From: DASVDE01 sp036381235
Lineage (GTDB): Bacteria; Actinomycetota; Thermoleophilia; Solirubrobacterales; 70-9
DNA length: 64,000 nucleotides
Reading direction: 5' to 3'
NCBI GenBank assembly: GCA_036381235.1
Contig: DASVDE010000012.1
Location: forward strand, 1-64,000
Shown in pieces: positions 1-10,131 of this stretch. Both the position numbers and the translations under genes were made by a program. Under the pieces are notes generated by a model, which saw only the letters and a list, made by a program, of their open reading frames with translations, was not told the origin of the DNA and ran no database searches. Positions within the stretch are counted from its first letter, which is position 1. Every line of letters begins with the position of its first letter.

Positions 1-659
1 GAGTAGAAGGGCACGTCCCCCTCGAGCAGTGCCGGGAAGACGTCCTGCGCCCAGTCGGCGAAGTCCGCCGGGTCGTCATCGCTCGCCGCCAGGCTGGTGC
101 CGGACGCCGGGAAGAAGTCGAATATCTCCGCGCCGAACATGTAGATCCCGCAGTTGGCGAGGTCGGAGAGGGCTTCGGCGGGATCCGGCTTCTCCTGGAA
201 GCCCTGGATGCGGCCGTCCGAGCCGGTGATGGCGACGCCGAACTGGCTGGTGTCCTCGACCCGCTTGGTGGCCAGGGTGGCGATCCCGTCGTGGGAGTCG
301 TGGAACTCGCGCATCGCGGCGAGGTCGATGTCGGTGAGCGCGTCCCCGGAGATGACCAGGAAGGAGTCGCCGAGGAAGCCGGCGGCGTTGCGGACCCCGC
401 CCGAGGTCCCGAGCAGCTTCTCCTCGCGGCTGTAGGAGAGCGAGACCCCGAAGCGCGAGCCGTCCCCGAAATGTCCCTCGATCGTCTCCGGGAACCAGTG
501 CAGGTTGGCGATCGCCTCGGTGAGGCCGTGCCTCGCCAGGAGCCGCACGATGTGCTCCATCACCGGCCGGTTGACCACCGGCACCATCGGCTTCGGGATC
601 GCGTAGGTGATCGGCCGCAGCCGCGTCCCGAGGCCGGCTGCCAGGACCATCGCCCTCAT
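1..659 (-). CDS. NDP-sugar pyrophosphorylase family nucleotidyltransferase (3' end cut by window)
   Basis: Sugar-1-phosphate nucleotidyltransferase of the NTP_transferase fold, which makes an NDP-sugar from NTP and a sugar-1-phosphate. The start is the ATG at 657-659 and the protein opens MRAMVLAAGLGTRLRP, the diagnostic nucleotide-binding G-x-G-T-R-x-R-P loop, followed by a KPMVPVVNRP segment. Later segments (ISGDALTDIDL, GFQEKPDP) are also typical. About 219 residues are visible and the C-terminus lies before base 1. It follows ahcY by 6 bp on the same strand. A second family member lies at 3117-4100, so the two probably serve different sugars. The exact sugar and base cannot be told from sequence; glucose- and mannose-1-phosphate are both possible. 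Confidence 0.9.
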   Translation of the reverse strand, partial: MRAMVLAAGLGTRLRPITYAIPKPMVPVVNRPVMEHIVRLLARHGLTEAIANLHWFPETIEGHFGDGSRFGVSLSYSREEKLLGTSGGVRNAAGFLGDSFLVISGDALTDIDLAAMREFHDSHDGIATLATKRVEDTSQFGVAITGSDGRIQGFQEKPDPAEALSDLANCGIYMFGAEIFDFFPASGTSLAASDDDPADFADWAQDVFPALLEGDVPFY

Positions 660-665
660 CGACGC

Positions 666-2084
<1,419 letters not shown>

Positions 2085-2102
2085 CGGTTCCTTTCTCGAT
2101 CA

Positions 2103-2138
2103 GGTCTGAGCGAAGAATACGTAGATACGCTCAAGACC
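2103..2138 (-). terminator. Stem-loop spanning the PGI/PMI stop codon
   Basis: GGTCTGAGCG (2103-2112) pairs with CGCTC-a-AGACC (2128-2138, one bulged base) around a 15-nt loop. It overlaps the stop codon of the PGI/PMI gene (2131-2133) and precedes ahcY. No T-run follows. It may act as a U-less terminator or an mRNA-stability hairpin. Confidence 0.45.
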
Positions 2139-3120
2139 GGCTGAGCGCTGCCTTGAGGCTGTCGAGCGCCTCGACGGGCAAGGGGTCTACGCCACGCGCC
2201 TCGGCCAGCTTCACGGAGACGAGGTCGCCCAGAATCGTCGCCCAGAGCAGGCGGGCGACGCGGGTGTCACCGGCGGTCTCTATTCGAACGGTCGGCGCGC
2301 CTGACTCGGCGATCGCAGCGGCGGTCAGCTCGAAGCGCCGGGCCACGCGCGGGTGCTGATCGCGGTCCTCGAGGAAGACAGCCGAAAACCCCGCCTCCAC
2401 CGCCCGCTCCCCCCAACCGCAGATCTCGTTGTGGTCCGCCTCCGGCAGCTCCGCGAAGAAGGCGGGCAGCTTCGCGTTCTCGTTGACCTGGGTCTTCCAA
2501 CGGCGGGCAACCGGCGCCGTGAGATCGGCCCCGTGGATGACGGGCACTGTCCCCTCGAGGGCGGCGGCTATCTCGGCGGCGCGGAACAGCAGGTTGGCCA
2601 CCTGCTCCTCGAGAAAGCCGGCCGCCGCGTCGATCTCGGTGCGAACCCCGGGGGCAGCTCCGCTGAGGGCGGCGATCCCGGCGGCGATCGCGAACATGTA
2701 GGCGACGGCGGCGCGGGGCTGCAGGATGCCGGGCAGGCCGACCACCGGCACGCCGGCCTCGCGGGCGGCGTCGATAAGCGCCCCGCCGGTGCCGGCGACG
2801 ATACGGCGCGCGCCGAGCACCCCTGCCGCCGCGAAGCATGCCAGCGTCTCCTCCGTCTCACCCGAATAGCTGGAGCAGAGCACCGACCATTCGGGGGTCG
2901 CCCAGCTCGGCAGCCCGTAGCCGCGGATCGTCAGCAGGGGCCGGGTGAGGCGGTCGCCGAGAGCGGCGGCAGCGAGGTCTCCGCCGATTGCAGAGCCGCC
3001 CATCCCGCAGACCATGACGCCGGCCGAATCGGATGGCTCAAGGCGTGCGGAATCGATCCGCCAGAGAGCGTCCCGCAGGTGGTCCGGCACACCGAGAATC
3101 TCCTCCTCTATCGAGCTCAT
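2131..3120 (-). CDS. Bifunctional phosphoglucose/phosphomannose isomerase (SIS family)
   Basis: Interconverts glucose-6-P, fructose-6-P and mannose-6-P, feeding GDP-mannose or glucose-1-P pathways. At 329 residues it matches the compact PGI/PMI family known from archaea and Actinobacteria. SIS-domain motifs are clear: GMGGSAIGGDL at residues 39-49 and the phosphate-binding SSYSGETEETL near residues 84-94. The C-terminal segment around FAELPEADHNEICGW carries the Glu/His typical of this family. Its start codon overlaps the end of the downstream-numbered pyrophosphorylase (3117-4100) by 4 bp, so the two are translationally coupled. This fits a fructose-6-P to mannose-6-P to NDP-mannose route. 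Confidence 0.93.
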   Translation of the reverse strand: MSSIEEEILGVPDHLRDALWRIDSARLEPSDSAGVMVCGMGGSAIGGDLAAAALGDRLTRPLLTIRGYGLPSWATPEWSVLCSSYSGETEETLACFAAAGVLGARRIVAGTGGALIDAAREAGVPVVGLPGILQPRAAVAYMFAIAAGIAALSGAAPGVRTEIDAAAGFLEEQVANLLFRAAEIAAALEGTVPVIHGADLTAPVARRWKTQVNENAKLPAFFAELPEADHNEICGWGERAVEAGFSAVFLEDRDQHPRVARRFELTAAAIAESGAPTVRIETAGDTRVARLLWATILGDLVSVKLAEARGVDPLPVEALDSLKAALSRS

Positions 3121-4100
3121 GCGGGAACCCTTTCATCCCGACCGACCACCGCGCCTTCGAGCACCGCACCGGGCGCCACCTCGACGCCTGGTGCGAGGAT
3201 CGAGCCGGCGACGCGGGCGCCTTCCCCCACGACGCAGCCGTCGAGCAAAACGGAGTCGTCGATCATCGCCCGGTCTTCGACCCTGCAGCCGGGGCCAATG
3301 ACGGCATGTGCCCCAACCGACGCGCCCGCCGAGATCTCGGCGCTCGGGGCGACCAGCTTGCCCGGGGCGGTTGGCTCGACTCGGGTTGCGACCCGCCCCT
3401 CGAGGATGTCCCAGCACGATTGCAGGTAGCGCTCCGGCGTCCCGATATCCATCCAGTAGCCCTCCAGCCGCAGGCCGTACAACCCCTGCCCCACCAGCCG
3501 CGGGAACACGTCGCGCTCAATCGAGACGTTCTGCGCGGGCGGGATCAAGTCCAAGACCGAGCGCTCCAGCACATACATCCCGGCGTTGATCTCACCCGGG
3601 CCCCCCTCGCCGGCCTTCTCGAGAAACTCCAGAACCTCCCCTTCCGCCCCGCTGCGCACCAGGCCATAGGCGGAGGAGTCCTCTACCGGGTGAAGCGCAA
3701 TCGTCGCGCGCGCTCCGCGCTCGTCGTGGGCGCGCATCAGGGCGCTCAGGTCGAGGTCGGTGAGCACGTCTCCGTTCAGCGCCAAAAAACGCTCGCTCAG
3801 AGCATCCCCAAGCTGGTCGGCGGCAAAGCGGATCGCGCCGGCGGTGCCGCGCCGCTCGGGCTCGATCGCATAGCGGATCTCGACCCCCGCCCGCTCCTCC
3901 TCCCCGGCGAGCGCCTCGCGCAACACATCGGGCAGAAAGCCGCAGGCGAGCACCACCTGGGTCACCCCGTGCGCCGCGAGCCACTCGATCATGTAGGCGA
4001 GAAAGGGGCGATCGACCAGCGTCAGCGCCGGCTTCGGCACCGACTCGGTCAAGGGACGCAGTCGCGTGCCTTCGCCGCCAACGAGAACTATCGCCTGCAC
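3117..4100 (-). CDS. Mannose-1-phosphate guanylyltransferase-like NDP-sugar pyrophosphorylase with left-handed beta-helix
   Basis: Nucleotidyltransferase of 327 residues. The N-terminal Rossmann-like catalytic domain (about 1-230) has GGEGTRLRPLTESVPKP at residues 8-24 and LNGDVLTDLDL as the metal-binding Asp region. A C-terminal left-handed beta-helix of hexapeptide repeats (about 250-320: APSAEISAGASVGAHAVIGPGC and similar, in short units) follows. This layout matches bacterial and eukaryotic GDP-mannose pyrophosphorylases and GCD1-type proteins. Coupling to the PGI/PMI gene by a 4-bp overlap supports mannose-1-P as substrate. UDP-glucose or ADP-glucose remains possible. It abuts the UDP-glucose dehydrogenase gene with no gap. 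Confidence 0.9.
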   Translation of the reverse strand: MQAIVLVGGEGTRLRPLTESVPKPALTLVDRPFLAYMIEWLAAHGVTQVVLACGFLPDVLREALAGEEERAGVEIRYAIEPERRGTAGAIRFAADQLGDALSERFLALNGDVLTDLDLSALMRAHDERGARATIALHPVEDSSAYGLVRSGAEGEVLEFLEKAGEGGPGEINAGMYVLERSVLDLIPPAQNVSIERDVFPRLVGQGLYGLRLEGYWMDIGTPERYLQSCWDILEGRVATRVEPTAPGKLVAPSAEISAGASVGAHAVIGPGCRVEDRAMIDDSVLLDGCVVGEGARVAGSILAPGVEVAPGAVLEGAVVGRDERVPA

Positions 4101-5402
4101 TCAGGCCTCTTGGCGCACAGCGGTGGGGACGCCTATCCCCTCGTACTCGAAGCCTGCTGCGATCAGGGCTCTGGCGTCGAGGTAGTTTCGCCCGTCGACC
4201 AGCAGCGGCCGCGCCATGCGGGACGCCGCGTCAGCCCAGTCGAGCTCCGCGAACTGGGGCCACTCGGTCACCAGCACCGCGGCATCGACTCCCTCCAGCG
4301 CCTCCAGGGCCGAGGGCGCCATCTCAACCGCGGGCATCAGATCGGCGGCGGCCTCGGCGGCAACCGGATCGAAGGCAATCACCTCGGCGCCCTCTCCCTG
4401 CAGCCGCGCGGCCAGCACCAGGCTCGACGCCTCCCGCATGTCGTCGGTGTCCGGCTTGAAGGCGAGGCCAAGCAACGCAACCCGCTTGCCGACCAGCGAG
4501 CCGAGTCGTGCCTGCAGCTTGCCGATAACCCGTCGCTTCTGCAGCTCGTTCACCTCGATCACCGCGTTGAGGAGCTGGAAGTGGTAGCCGGTGTTGCCGG
4601 CGAGCATCTTCAGTGCGCTGACGTCCTTCGGGAAGCACGAGCCTCCGTAGCCGATTCCGGCGCGCAGGAAAGAGGAGCCGATCCGCTCGTCGAGGCCCAT
4701 GCCGCGGGATACCTCGCCGACGTCGGCGCCGACCTCCTCGCAGACATTGGCGATCTCGTTGATGAACGAGATCTTGGTGGCGAGGAAAGCATTGGAGGCG
4801 AGCTTGATCATCTCGGCGCTGGCAACGTCGGTGCGCACGATCTCGCCGTCCAGCGGCTCATACAGCGCCGCCACCGCGGCGGCGGCATCCTCGTCCCCGG
4901 CGTCGGCGCCGATCACAACCCGGTCGGGATGCATGAAGTCCTCGACCGCGGACCCCTCCTTGAGGAACTCCGGGCAGGAGACATAGGAGAGCGACGGCAT
5001 ATCGCGACGAATCGACTCCCCCGTCCCGGCCGGGACCGTGCTCTTCATCACCAGCACGTGGCCGCCGTCGGCGCGCAGGTCTTCCACCACGGAGCGCACC
5101 CGCGAGAGATCGGCATCACCGGAGACCGTCGGGGGGGTGTCGACGCAAACGAAGAGCAGCCGGGCGGCATCCAGCAGCTCCTCCATGTCGGTGGTGAAGG
5201 TGAGCCGCTCGGCGTTGCGGGATAGGAGCTCCCCCAGCCCGGGCTCGTGGATCGTGGTCTCGCCGCGCCCCAGCGACTCGACTTTCTCGGCGACGATGTC
5301 GCGCGCCGTCACGGGATGACCCAGCTCGGCGAAGCAGGCCGCCGTAACCAGGCCAACCCAGCCGACGCCGATCACCCCGATCGGCTCCTTCTCCACGCTC
5401 AT
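4101..5402 (-). CDS. ugd: UDP-glucose 6-dehydrogenase
   Basis: NAD-dependent oxidation of UDP-glucose to UDP-glucuronate for cell-envelope polysaccharide. The 433-residue length is typical. The N-terminal NAD fold opens IGVIGVGWVGLVTAACFAELGH, with a GxGxxG-type loop at about residues 11-17. The catalytic cysteine is Cys256 in GYGGSCFPKD, and the C-terminal UDP-binding domain has GLAFKPDTDDMREA. A UDP-N-acetyl-sugar dehydrogenase is possible but the motif set fits Ugd/TuaD better. It overlaps the LCP gene by 4 bp, linking sugar-acid synthesis with polymer attachment to the wall. Confidence 0.93.
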   Translation of the reverse strand: MSVEKEPIGVIGVGWVGLVTAACFAELGHPVTARDIVAEKVESLGRGETTIHEPGLGELLSRNAERLTFTTDMEELLDAARLLFVCVDTPPTVSGDADLSRVRSVVEDLRADGGHVLVMKSTVPAGTGESIRRDMPSLSYVSCPEFLKEGSAVEDFMHPDRVVIGADAGDEDAAAAVAALYEPLDGEIVRTDVASAEMIKLASNAFLATKISFINEIANVCEEVGADVGEVSRGMGLDERIGSSFLRAGIGYGGSCFPKDVSALKMLAGNTGYHFQLLNAVIEVNELQKRRVIGKLQARLGSLVGKRVALLGLAFKPDTDDMREASSLVLAARLQGEGAEVIAFDPVAAEAAADLMPAVEMAPSALEALEGVDAAVLVTEWPQFAELDWADAASRMARPLLVDGRNYLDARALIAAGFEYEGIGVPTAVRQEA

Positions 5403-7030
5403 CTACTCGCCCTCCCCTGTCTCGGCTTCTCGTTCGGAAGGATCACCTTCGCCGAGCGGGCGATCCCCACCATCTGATCGTTGGTCAGCACCTGCAGCAG
5501 GCTGTTCGAGACCCAGTAGGAGTTGTTGCCGCGGTGCCAAGCGATCATCTTCACACGATCGCCGTCGACATAGATGTCGTAATCACGCCCACGAATCGTC
5601 TTCGTCAGGCTCGGATGGCTGAGGATCGGGGGGTCCGACCAGCCCTGCAGGCCCTGCACGCCGAAGTAGTGGACGCCGTCGGGGAGGCTGAGGGAGACCA
5701 CCATCCGATACGCCCCGTGGCGGTTGCCGTCGGTGTCTTTGACGTGGTAGACACGCGGATCCTCCACGTGGTAGTAGACAGAGCTGGGAACGTACCCTGC
5801 CCCCGCCGGGAGCCGGGTCGGGTAGAAGACCGGGAAGGCGGCGCCGACCTTGCGAGCTACCGTCTTCGCCTCCAGCTCACCGGCGTCGGCGGCGGGGACC
5901 AGGCCGTCGCCTCCCGGCGGCTTGGACTCGACCAAGTTTGCCTTGGCCTTCTTGCGCGTCGCCTTTCGCTTCTTGACCTGCTTCGCGCCGCCACCGACGT
6001 CATCGAGGGAACCGCGCGGGCCGCCGCTGGCCTCGATCCCGAGGAACTTCTCCACAGCCCCCTGGATCTCACTCGGCGTGGCGTAGACGAAGCTCGGCCC
6101 CAGCGTTGCCGGGAAGTGCACCTCCTTGATCGCCGCGCCGCGAGACGCAATGAAGAGTTTCATCACCTGCAGCATCGTCTTGGTGTCGCTGATGTCCGAA
6201 GTCGTGTAGCTGGTGAAGATGTCGATCAGGTCGTTCTGGCCGAGCACCAGCTTCGATACCGGCACCCGCGCGCGCGCCGAACCGAGGAAGTCCTGTTGGC
6301 GAGCAGCCCGCACCAAGTCGGTATCGGTGTGGCGGTAGCGCACGTACTGAAGCGCTTTCTTGCCGCAGAGCAGCTGGTAACCGGGCTCCACGTCGATCTC
6401 GGCGTACTGCTCGGAGACCGGCACCCCGACGTTGGAGTGGTAGTAGCGGCGGTCGACGTCGACATAGACGCAGTCGATCGCATCGACGGCGCGGACGAAG
6501 CCGAGGAAGTCGACGTTCACGACATGGTTGATCGGCAACCCGGTCAGGTCCTTCACCACCTGCAGGGTCAGCTTCGGCCCGCCGTAGGTATAGGCCTCGT
6601 TGAACTTGCCGGTCCCGTAACCCGGGATCTCGACCTTGAGGTCGCGGGGAATAGACATCAGCGCAATCGCGTTGCGATCCGGATCGAGGCGAAGTAGAAG
6701 AGTCGTGTCGGATCGACCAGGGTCGCCTGGCTCGCTCGCTCGCTTGTCAGAGCCGAGGATGAGGATGTTCTCCGGCTCGCCACCGTGGGTCTGGGCGAGG
6801 ATCCTGCTGACTTTGTTCTGCAGGACGTTGTTGTGGGAGAGGGCGTCCGCAATGCTTCCCACGTAGAGCAGGATGCTGGCCGCGGTCGCCGCCGCGGTCG
6901 CGGCGACGATCACCACCGAGGCGAGCGTGAACCGCCACCAGTAGCGCTTCGGCTTCGGCGGCGGCTCATGATCACCGGAGGGAGGCGGGCGCTTGGCGAC
7001 GCCCGTCGGCTGCGTGGGACCCTCAGTCAT
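5399..7030 (-). CDS. LytR-CpsA-Psr (LCP) family envelope protein with extra C-terminal domain
   Basis: LCP enzymes transfer lipid-linked anionic glycopolymers to peptidoglycan on the outer face of the membrane. The protein has a Pro-rich cytoplasmic N-terminus (about 1-30), one membrane helix (about 32-56, ASVVIVAATAAATAASILL) and an LCP domain (about 85-280). That domain carries ILGSDKR, SIPRDLKVEIP and YVRYRHTDTDLVRAARQQ, whose Arg/Asp bind pyrophosphate. A Lys/Arg-rich linker near 345-365 leads to a second domain (about 390-535) resembling DUF4367/DUF4245-type lipoprotein modules. The 543 residues exceed simple LCP proteins. Neighbouring ugd and pyrophosphorylase genes suggest the transferred polymer contains uronic acid or mannose. 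Confidence 0.9.
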   Translation of the reverse strand: MTEGPTQPTGVAKRPPPSGDHEPPPKPKRYWWRFTLASVVIVAATAAATAASILLYVGSIADALSHNNVLQNKVSRILAQTHGGEPENILILGSDKRASEPGDPGRSDTTLLLRLDPDRNAIALMSIPRDLKVEIPGYGTGKFNEAYTYGGPKLTLQVVKDLTGLPINHVVNVDFLGFVRAVDAIDCVYVDVDRRYYHSNVGVPVSEQYAEIDVEPGYQLLCGKKALQYVRYRHTDTDLVRAARQQDFLGSARARVPVSKLVLGQNDLIDIFTSYTTSDISDTKTMLQVMKLFIASRGAAIKEVHFPATLGPSFVYATPSEIQGAVEKFLGIEASGGPRGSLDDVGGGAKQVKKRKATRKKAKANLVESKPPGGDGLVPAADAGELEAKTVARKVGAAFPVFYPTRLPAGAGYVPSSVYYHVEDPRVYHVKDTDGNRHGAYRMVVSLSLPDGVHYFGVQGLQGWSDPPILSHPSLTKTIRGRDYDIYVDGDRVKMIAWHRGNNSYWVSNSLLQVLTNDQMVGIARSAKVILPNEKPRQGRASR

Positions 7031-8111
7031 CTAGCCGGTCGGGGATCGTCCGCAAAAAGGCGTCGAGCGCCTGCCGGTAGCTCTCCAGCGAGGAGATCGA
7101 GACCCACTCCTCGGGACCGTGATGCCCCGCCCCCACCGGTCCGAACTCGACCGCGGGCACGCCAACCCTCAGGAAGGAAACCGCGTCGGAGGCGCCATCC
7201 CGGCCGACGCTCATCGGCTCCCCGCTGTGGTGGGCGGCGACCGCCTCGCGCAAGCCGCGGACGAAGACCGAGTGACGGTCGACCACCGCCGGGGGACGGG
7301 TGAAGGTGCTGAGCACCTCGGTGTCGGGCAAGTCCCTCAACTCCGCCAGTAGAGCGCCCGGATCCTGATCGGGCAGATAGCGGATGTCGACGTCGATCAC
7401 GCATCGGTCGGGCACCTTGTTGAGCGCGTCACCGCCCCAGATCCGGCCGAGGTTGATCGAGGGGCGGTCGAACAACTCGGAACTGTGCCGGCTGAACGGT
7501 AGCGACTCGATGCTGCGGAAAACGTCGAGCGCCTTCAACACGGCGTTGTCGCCCAGCCACGGCGTGGCGCCATGGGCGGCGACTCCGCTCACCTCCAGCC
7601 GCACAGCCAGCACCCCCTTCGCCTCCACCCCGATCTGCAGATCGGTCGGCTCGCCGGTGATGGCGAAATCGCCGATGAAGCCGCTGTCGACCAGATGATC
7701 GCTGCCGCGATCGGATTCTTCCTCGGACTCCTCGTCGCCGACGATTCCAAGCCGCACGCGCACCCGGTCCTGATCGCGCATCGCCGCTGCGGTCTCCAAC
7801 ATCGCCGCTAGCGCGCCCTTCATGTCGTAGGCCCCGCGGCCGTAGAGACGATCGCCGTCGACCCGGGGGTCGAACTGACCGGGCCGTCCCGGCACCACGT
7901 CGAGGTGACCATGCAGGACGACTGTCGGCGCGTCGGCAGGGCCGACCTCGGCACGCATCACCGGCAACCCCCGCACCTCCGTCGTGCTCGCCTCGATCCC
8001 CCGCGCCTCCAGCCACCCCTCGACGAACCCGGCCGCCTCCAACACCGCCTCGGGCTCAGACGTGTCGTAGCCGATCAGCCGCTTGGCCAGCGCGACCAGC
8101 TCTTCGCTCAT
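7023..8111 (-). CDS. M20 family metallopeptidase (ArgE/DapE-like deacylase)
   Basis: Di-zinc amidohydrolase of the ArgE/DapE/CPG2 group. The start is the ATG at 8109-8111: AGGAGGG lies 7 nt upstream, whereas the in-frame ATG at 8156 is inside a 19-bp hairpin. Metal-site residues are in place: His69 and Asp71 (LHGHLDVVPG), Asp96 (YDMKG), Glu127/Glu128 (GDEES) and a C-terminal GHHGPEE His. The 362-residue length is normal. Substrate is uncertain: succinyl-diaminopimelate desuccinylase, acetylornithine deacetylase or a dipeptidase are all possible. Its 3' end overlaps the LCP gene by 8 bp. Confidence 0.88.
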   Translation of the reverse strand: MSEELVALAKRLIGYDTSEPEAVLEAAGFVEGWLEARGIEASTTEVRGLPVMRAEVGPADAPTVVLHGHLDVVPGRPGQFDPRVDGDRLYGRGAYDMKGALAAMLETAAAMRDQDRVRVRLGIVGDEESEEESDRGSDHLVDSGFIGDFAITGEPTDLQIGVEAKGVLAVRLEVSGVAAHGATPWLGDNAVLKALDVFRSIESLPFSRHSSELFDRPSINLGRIWGGDALNKVPDRCVIDVDIRYLPDQDPGALLAELRDLPDTEVLSTFTRPPAVVDRHSVFVRGLREAVAAHHSGEPMSVGRDGASDAVSFLRVGVPAVEFGPVGAGHHGPEEWVSISSLESYRQALDAFLRTIPDRLDD

Positions 8112-8135
8112 CGAAAGCCCTCCTGGCGGGGAATT

Positions 8136-8185
8136 GCCGCTTCCAGCATTGACCACAGCGGGGTGGGGTCAATGCTGGAAGCGGC
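8136..8185. repeat. Perfect 19-bp stem hairpin between atpC and the M20 gene
   Basis: GCCGCTTCCAGCATTGACC (8136-8154) is exactly complementary to 8167-8185, separated by a 12-nt loop. It begins 11 nt after the atpC stop codon and ends 25 nt before the M20 start. No T-tract follows on either strand. Likely roles are end of the atp transcript or a small palindromic element. See findings. Confidence 0.8.
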
Positions 8186-8196
8186 GCGGCGCCTCG

Positions 8197-8610
8197 TCAC
8201 CCCTCGGCAATGGCGAGGAATGCTTCGGCGCGATCGCGATCTTTTCGCGCCCGCCCGGCGGCGCCGGTGCCGGGCTCCGCCTCAGTGAGTCGTCGCTCCG
8301 CATCGCTGAGCTGTTCCTTCAGCACGGCAGCGTCCAGGTCCTCCGGAGGGATCGCCTCCTCGACCAGCAATCGCGCCCGGTTGCCGAAGACCTGCATCCA
8401 ACCGTGAGCCTGGGCGTAGCGCTTCGTCTCGGAATCGGTCACATGCAGGCGCAGCTCGGCCGGGCGCAGCGCTGCCAGCAGCGGCGCGTGGTTGGCGAGG
8501 ATGCCGACCTCGCCGGCCGCGGTCCGGGTAGAGACCTGGCGAACTTCGCCACCGAAGACCTCCCCCTCTGGGGTCAGAACCTCAACCTCGAACGTGTTCT
8601 CGCCGGCCAT
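8197..8610 (-). CDS. atpC: F1Fo ATP synthase epsilon subunit
   Basis: Central-stalk epsilon subunit (137 residues), which couples c-ring rotation to F1 and inhibits ATP hydrolysis. The N-terminal beta-sandwich opens FEVEVLTPEGEVFGGEV with the conserved GILANHAPLLAAL. The C-terminal helical hairpin (about 90-137, Glu/Arg/Ala-rich) is complete. It is the last gene of the atp operon, 9 bp after atpD. Confidence 0.97.
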   Translation of the reverse strand: MAGENTFEVEVLTPEGEVFGGEVRQVSTRTAAGEVGILANHAPLLAALRPAELRLHVTDSETKRYAQAHGWMQVFGNRARLLVEEAIPPEDLDAAVLKEQLSDAERRLTEAEPGTGAAGRARKDRDRAEAFLAIAEG

Positions 8611-8619
8611 CCAGACTCC

Positions 8620-10047
8620 CTATGCCGCCGCCGCGGCTCCGGCGTTCTCGGTGACCTGGTCGATCGAGCCCTGCATGTAGAAGGCGCCCTCGGGCAGCTC
8701 GTCGTGCACGCCGTCGAGGATCTCACGGAAGCCGCGAACGGTCTCTGCCACCGGCACGAACTCGCCGCTGCGCCCCGTGAATTGCTCGGCGACGAAGAAC
8801 GGCTGAGAGAGGAAGCGCTCGATCTTGCGCGCCCGACTCACCGTCTGCTTGTCCTCGTCGGAGAGCTCGTCGATGCCGAGGATCGCGATGATGTCCTGCA
8901 GCTCCTTGTAGCGCTGCAGGACCTCCTGGACCTCGGTCGCGGTGCGGTAGTGCTCCTCGCCAACGACGTCCGGCTTGAGGATCGTCGAGGTCGAATCGAG
9001 CGGGTCCACCGCAGGGTAGATCCCTTTCTCGGAGATCGCCCGCGAGAGAACCGTGGTCGCGTTGAGGTGGGCGAACACCGACGCCGGGGCCGGGTCGGTG
9101 AGGTCGTCGGCCGGCACGTACACCGCCTGCACCGAGGTCACCGAGCCGCGCTCGGTCGAGGTGATCCGCTCCTGCAGGCCGCCCATCTCCGTCTCCAGGG
9201 TCGGCTGGTAGCCGACGGCGGAGGGCATTCGGCCCAGCAGCGCCGAAACCTCGGAGCCCGCCTGGACGAAGCGGAAGATGTTGTCGATGAAGAGGAGCAC
9301 GTCCTGGCCGCCCTGCTCGCGGTAGTACTCGGCCATCGTCAACCCGGAGAGGGCGACGCGCAGGCGGGCACCCGGCGGCTCGTTCATCTGGCCGAAGACG
9401 AGCATCGTTTTGTCGATCACGCCCGACTCTTTCATCTCAATCCAGAGGTCGTTCCCCTCGCGCGAGCGCTCTCCGACACCGCAGAAGGCGGAGAGGCCCT
9501 CATGCTCCTCGGCGATGCTGCGAATCAGCTCCTGGATCAGAACCGTCTTGCCGACGCCGGCGCCGCCGAACAGCCCGACCTTGCCGCCCTTGGCGTAGGG
9601 GGCGAGCAAGTCGATGACCTTGATCCCCGTCTCCAGGATCTCCTGGGTCGGAGCGAGGTCGGAAGCCTGAGGCGCGGGGCGGTGAATCGGCCAGCGCTCG
9701 TCCGACTTGACCGGCTCGCCCTGGTCGATCGGCTCGCCGAGCAGGTTGAAGATGCGGCCCAACGTCGCGTCGCCGACCGGGACCGTGATCGGGCCGCCGG
9801 TGTCGATCACCTTGTCGCCGCGCTGCAGGCCGTCGGTCGCGTCCATCGCCACCGTGCGCACGCGGTCGTCGCCGAGGTGCTGCTGCACCTCGCAGACCAG
9901 CTCCATCGCTTCGCGATCGTCGTCGCCCGCCATCTCGATCTTCACGGCCGAGTAGATCTCCGGCAGCTTGTCCGGAAAGACCGCGTCGACGACGACGCCG
10001 GTCACCTGCTCAACTCGTCCAACATTCGTTCCGTTCGTGTCAGCCAT
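8620..10047 (-). CDS. atpD: F1Fo ATP synthase beta subunit
   Basis: Catalytic beta subunit. The start is the ATG at 10045-10047 (MADTNGTNVGRVEQVTG); AAAAGGAAAAGGAAC just upstream is the ribosome site. An in-frame ATG at 10092 would add 15 Lys/Arg-rich residues and is less likely because it lies in a dispersed repeat. The P-loop GGAGVGKT and the catalytic Glu segment GVGERSREGNDLW are present, and the C-terminal helical domain has the DELSEED-like DELSDEDK. 475 residues. The gap to atpG (about 80 bp) is the longest in the operon and is filled by the repeat at 10067-10131. Confidence 0.98.
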   Translation of the reverse strand: MADTNGTNVGRVEQVTGVVVDAVFPDKLPEIYSAVKIEMAGDDDREAMELVCEVQQHLGDDRVRTVAMDATDGLQRGDKVIDTGGPITVPVGDATLGRIFNLLGEPIDQGEPVKSDERWPIHRPAPQASDLAPTQEILETGIKVIDLLAPYAKGGKVGLFGGAGVGKTVLIQELIRSIAEEHEGLSAFCGVGERSREGNDLWIEMKESGVIDKTMLVFGQMNEPPGARLRVALSGLTMAEYYREQGGQDVLLFIDNIFRFVQAGSEVSALLGRMPSAVGYQPTLETEMGGLQERITSTERGSVTSVQAVYVPADDLTDPAPASVFAHLNATTVLSRAISEKGIYPAVDPLDSTSTILKPDVVGEEHYRTATEVQEVLQRYKELQDIIAILGIDELSDEDKQTVSRARKIERFLSQPFFVAEQFTGRSGEFVPVAETVRGFREILDGVHDELPEGAFYMQGSIDQVTENAGAAAAA

Positions 10048-10066
10048 TGTTCCTTTTCCTTTTAAT

Positions 10067-10131
10067 AAATTTTCGCGCTTCGCTCGCTGCACGAAGAATC
10101 AGATATGGACGTTTGCTCGCTCCGCGCTCAT
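10067..10131. repeat. Dispersed ~65-bp intergenic repeat, copy 1 (atpG-atpD spacer)
   Basis: The segment is about 85% identical to 45834-45897 in the same + strand orientation, with one small indel. Shared blocks include TTTCGCGCTT, ATCAGA.ATGGA and GCTCG.TCCGC.CTCA. Here it fills the atpG-atpD spacer and includes the atpG stop codon. A shorter relative on the opposite strand lies at about 34914-34940. Confidence 0.7.

Noticed and set aside
2085..2130. Possible SAH riboswitch before ahcY.
   Set aside because: The leader is only 46 nt and shows a simple hairpin overlapping the previous stop codon, without the riboswitch core.
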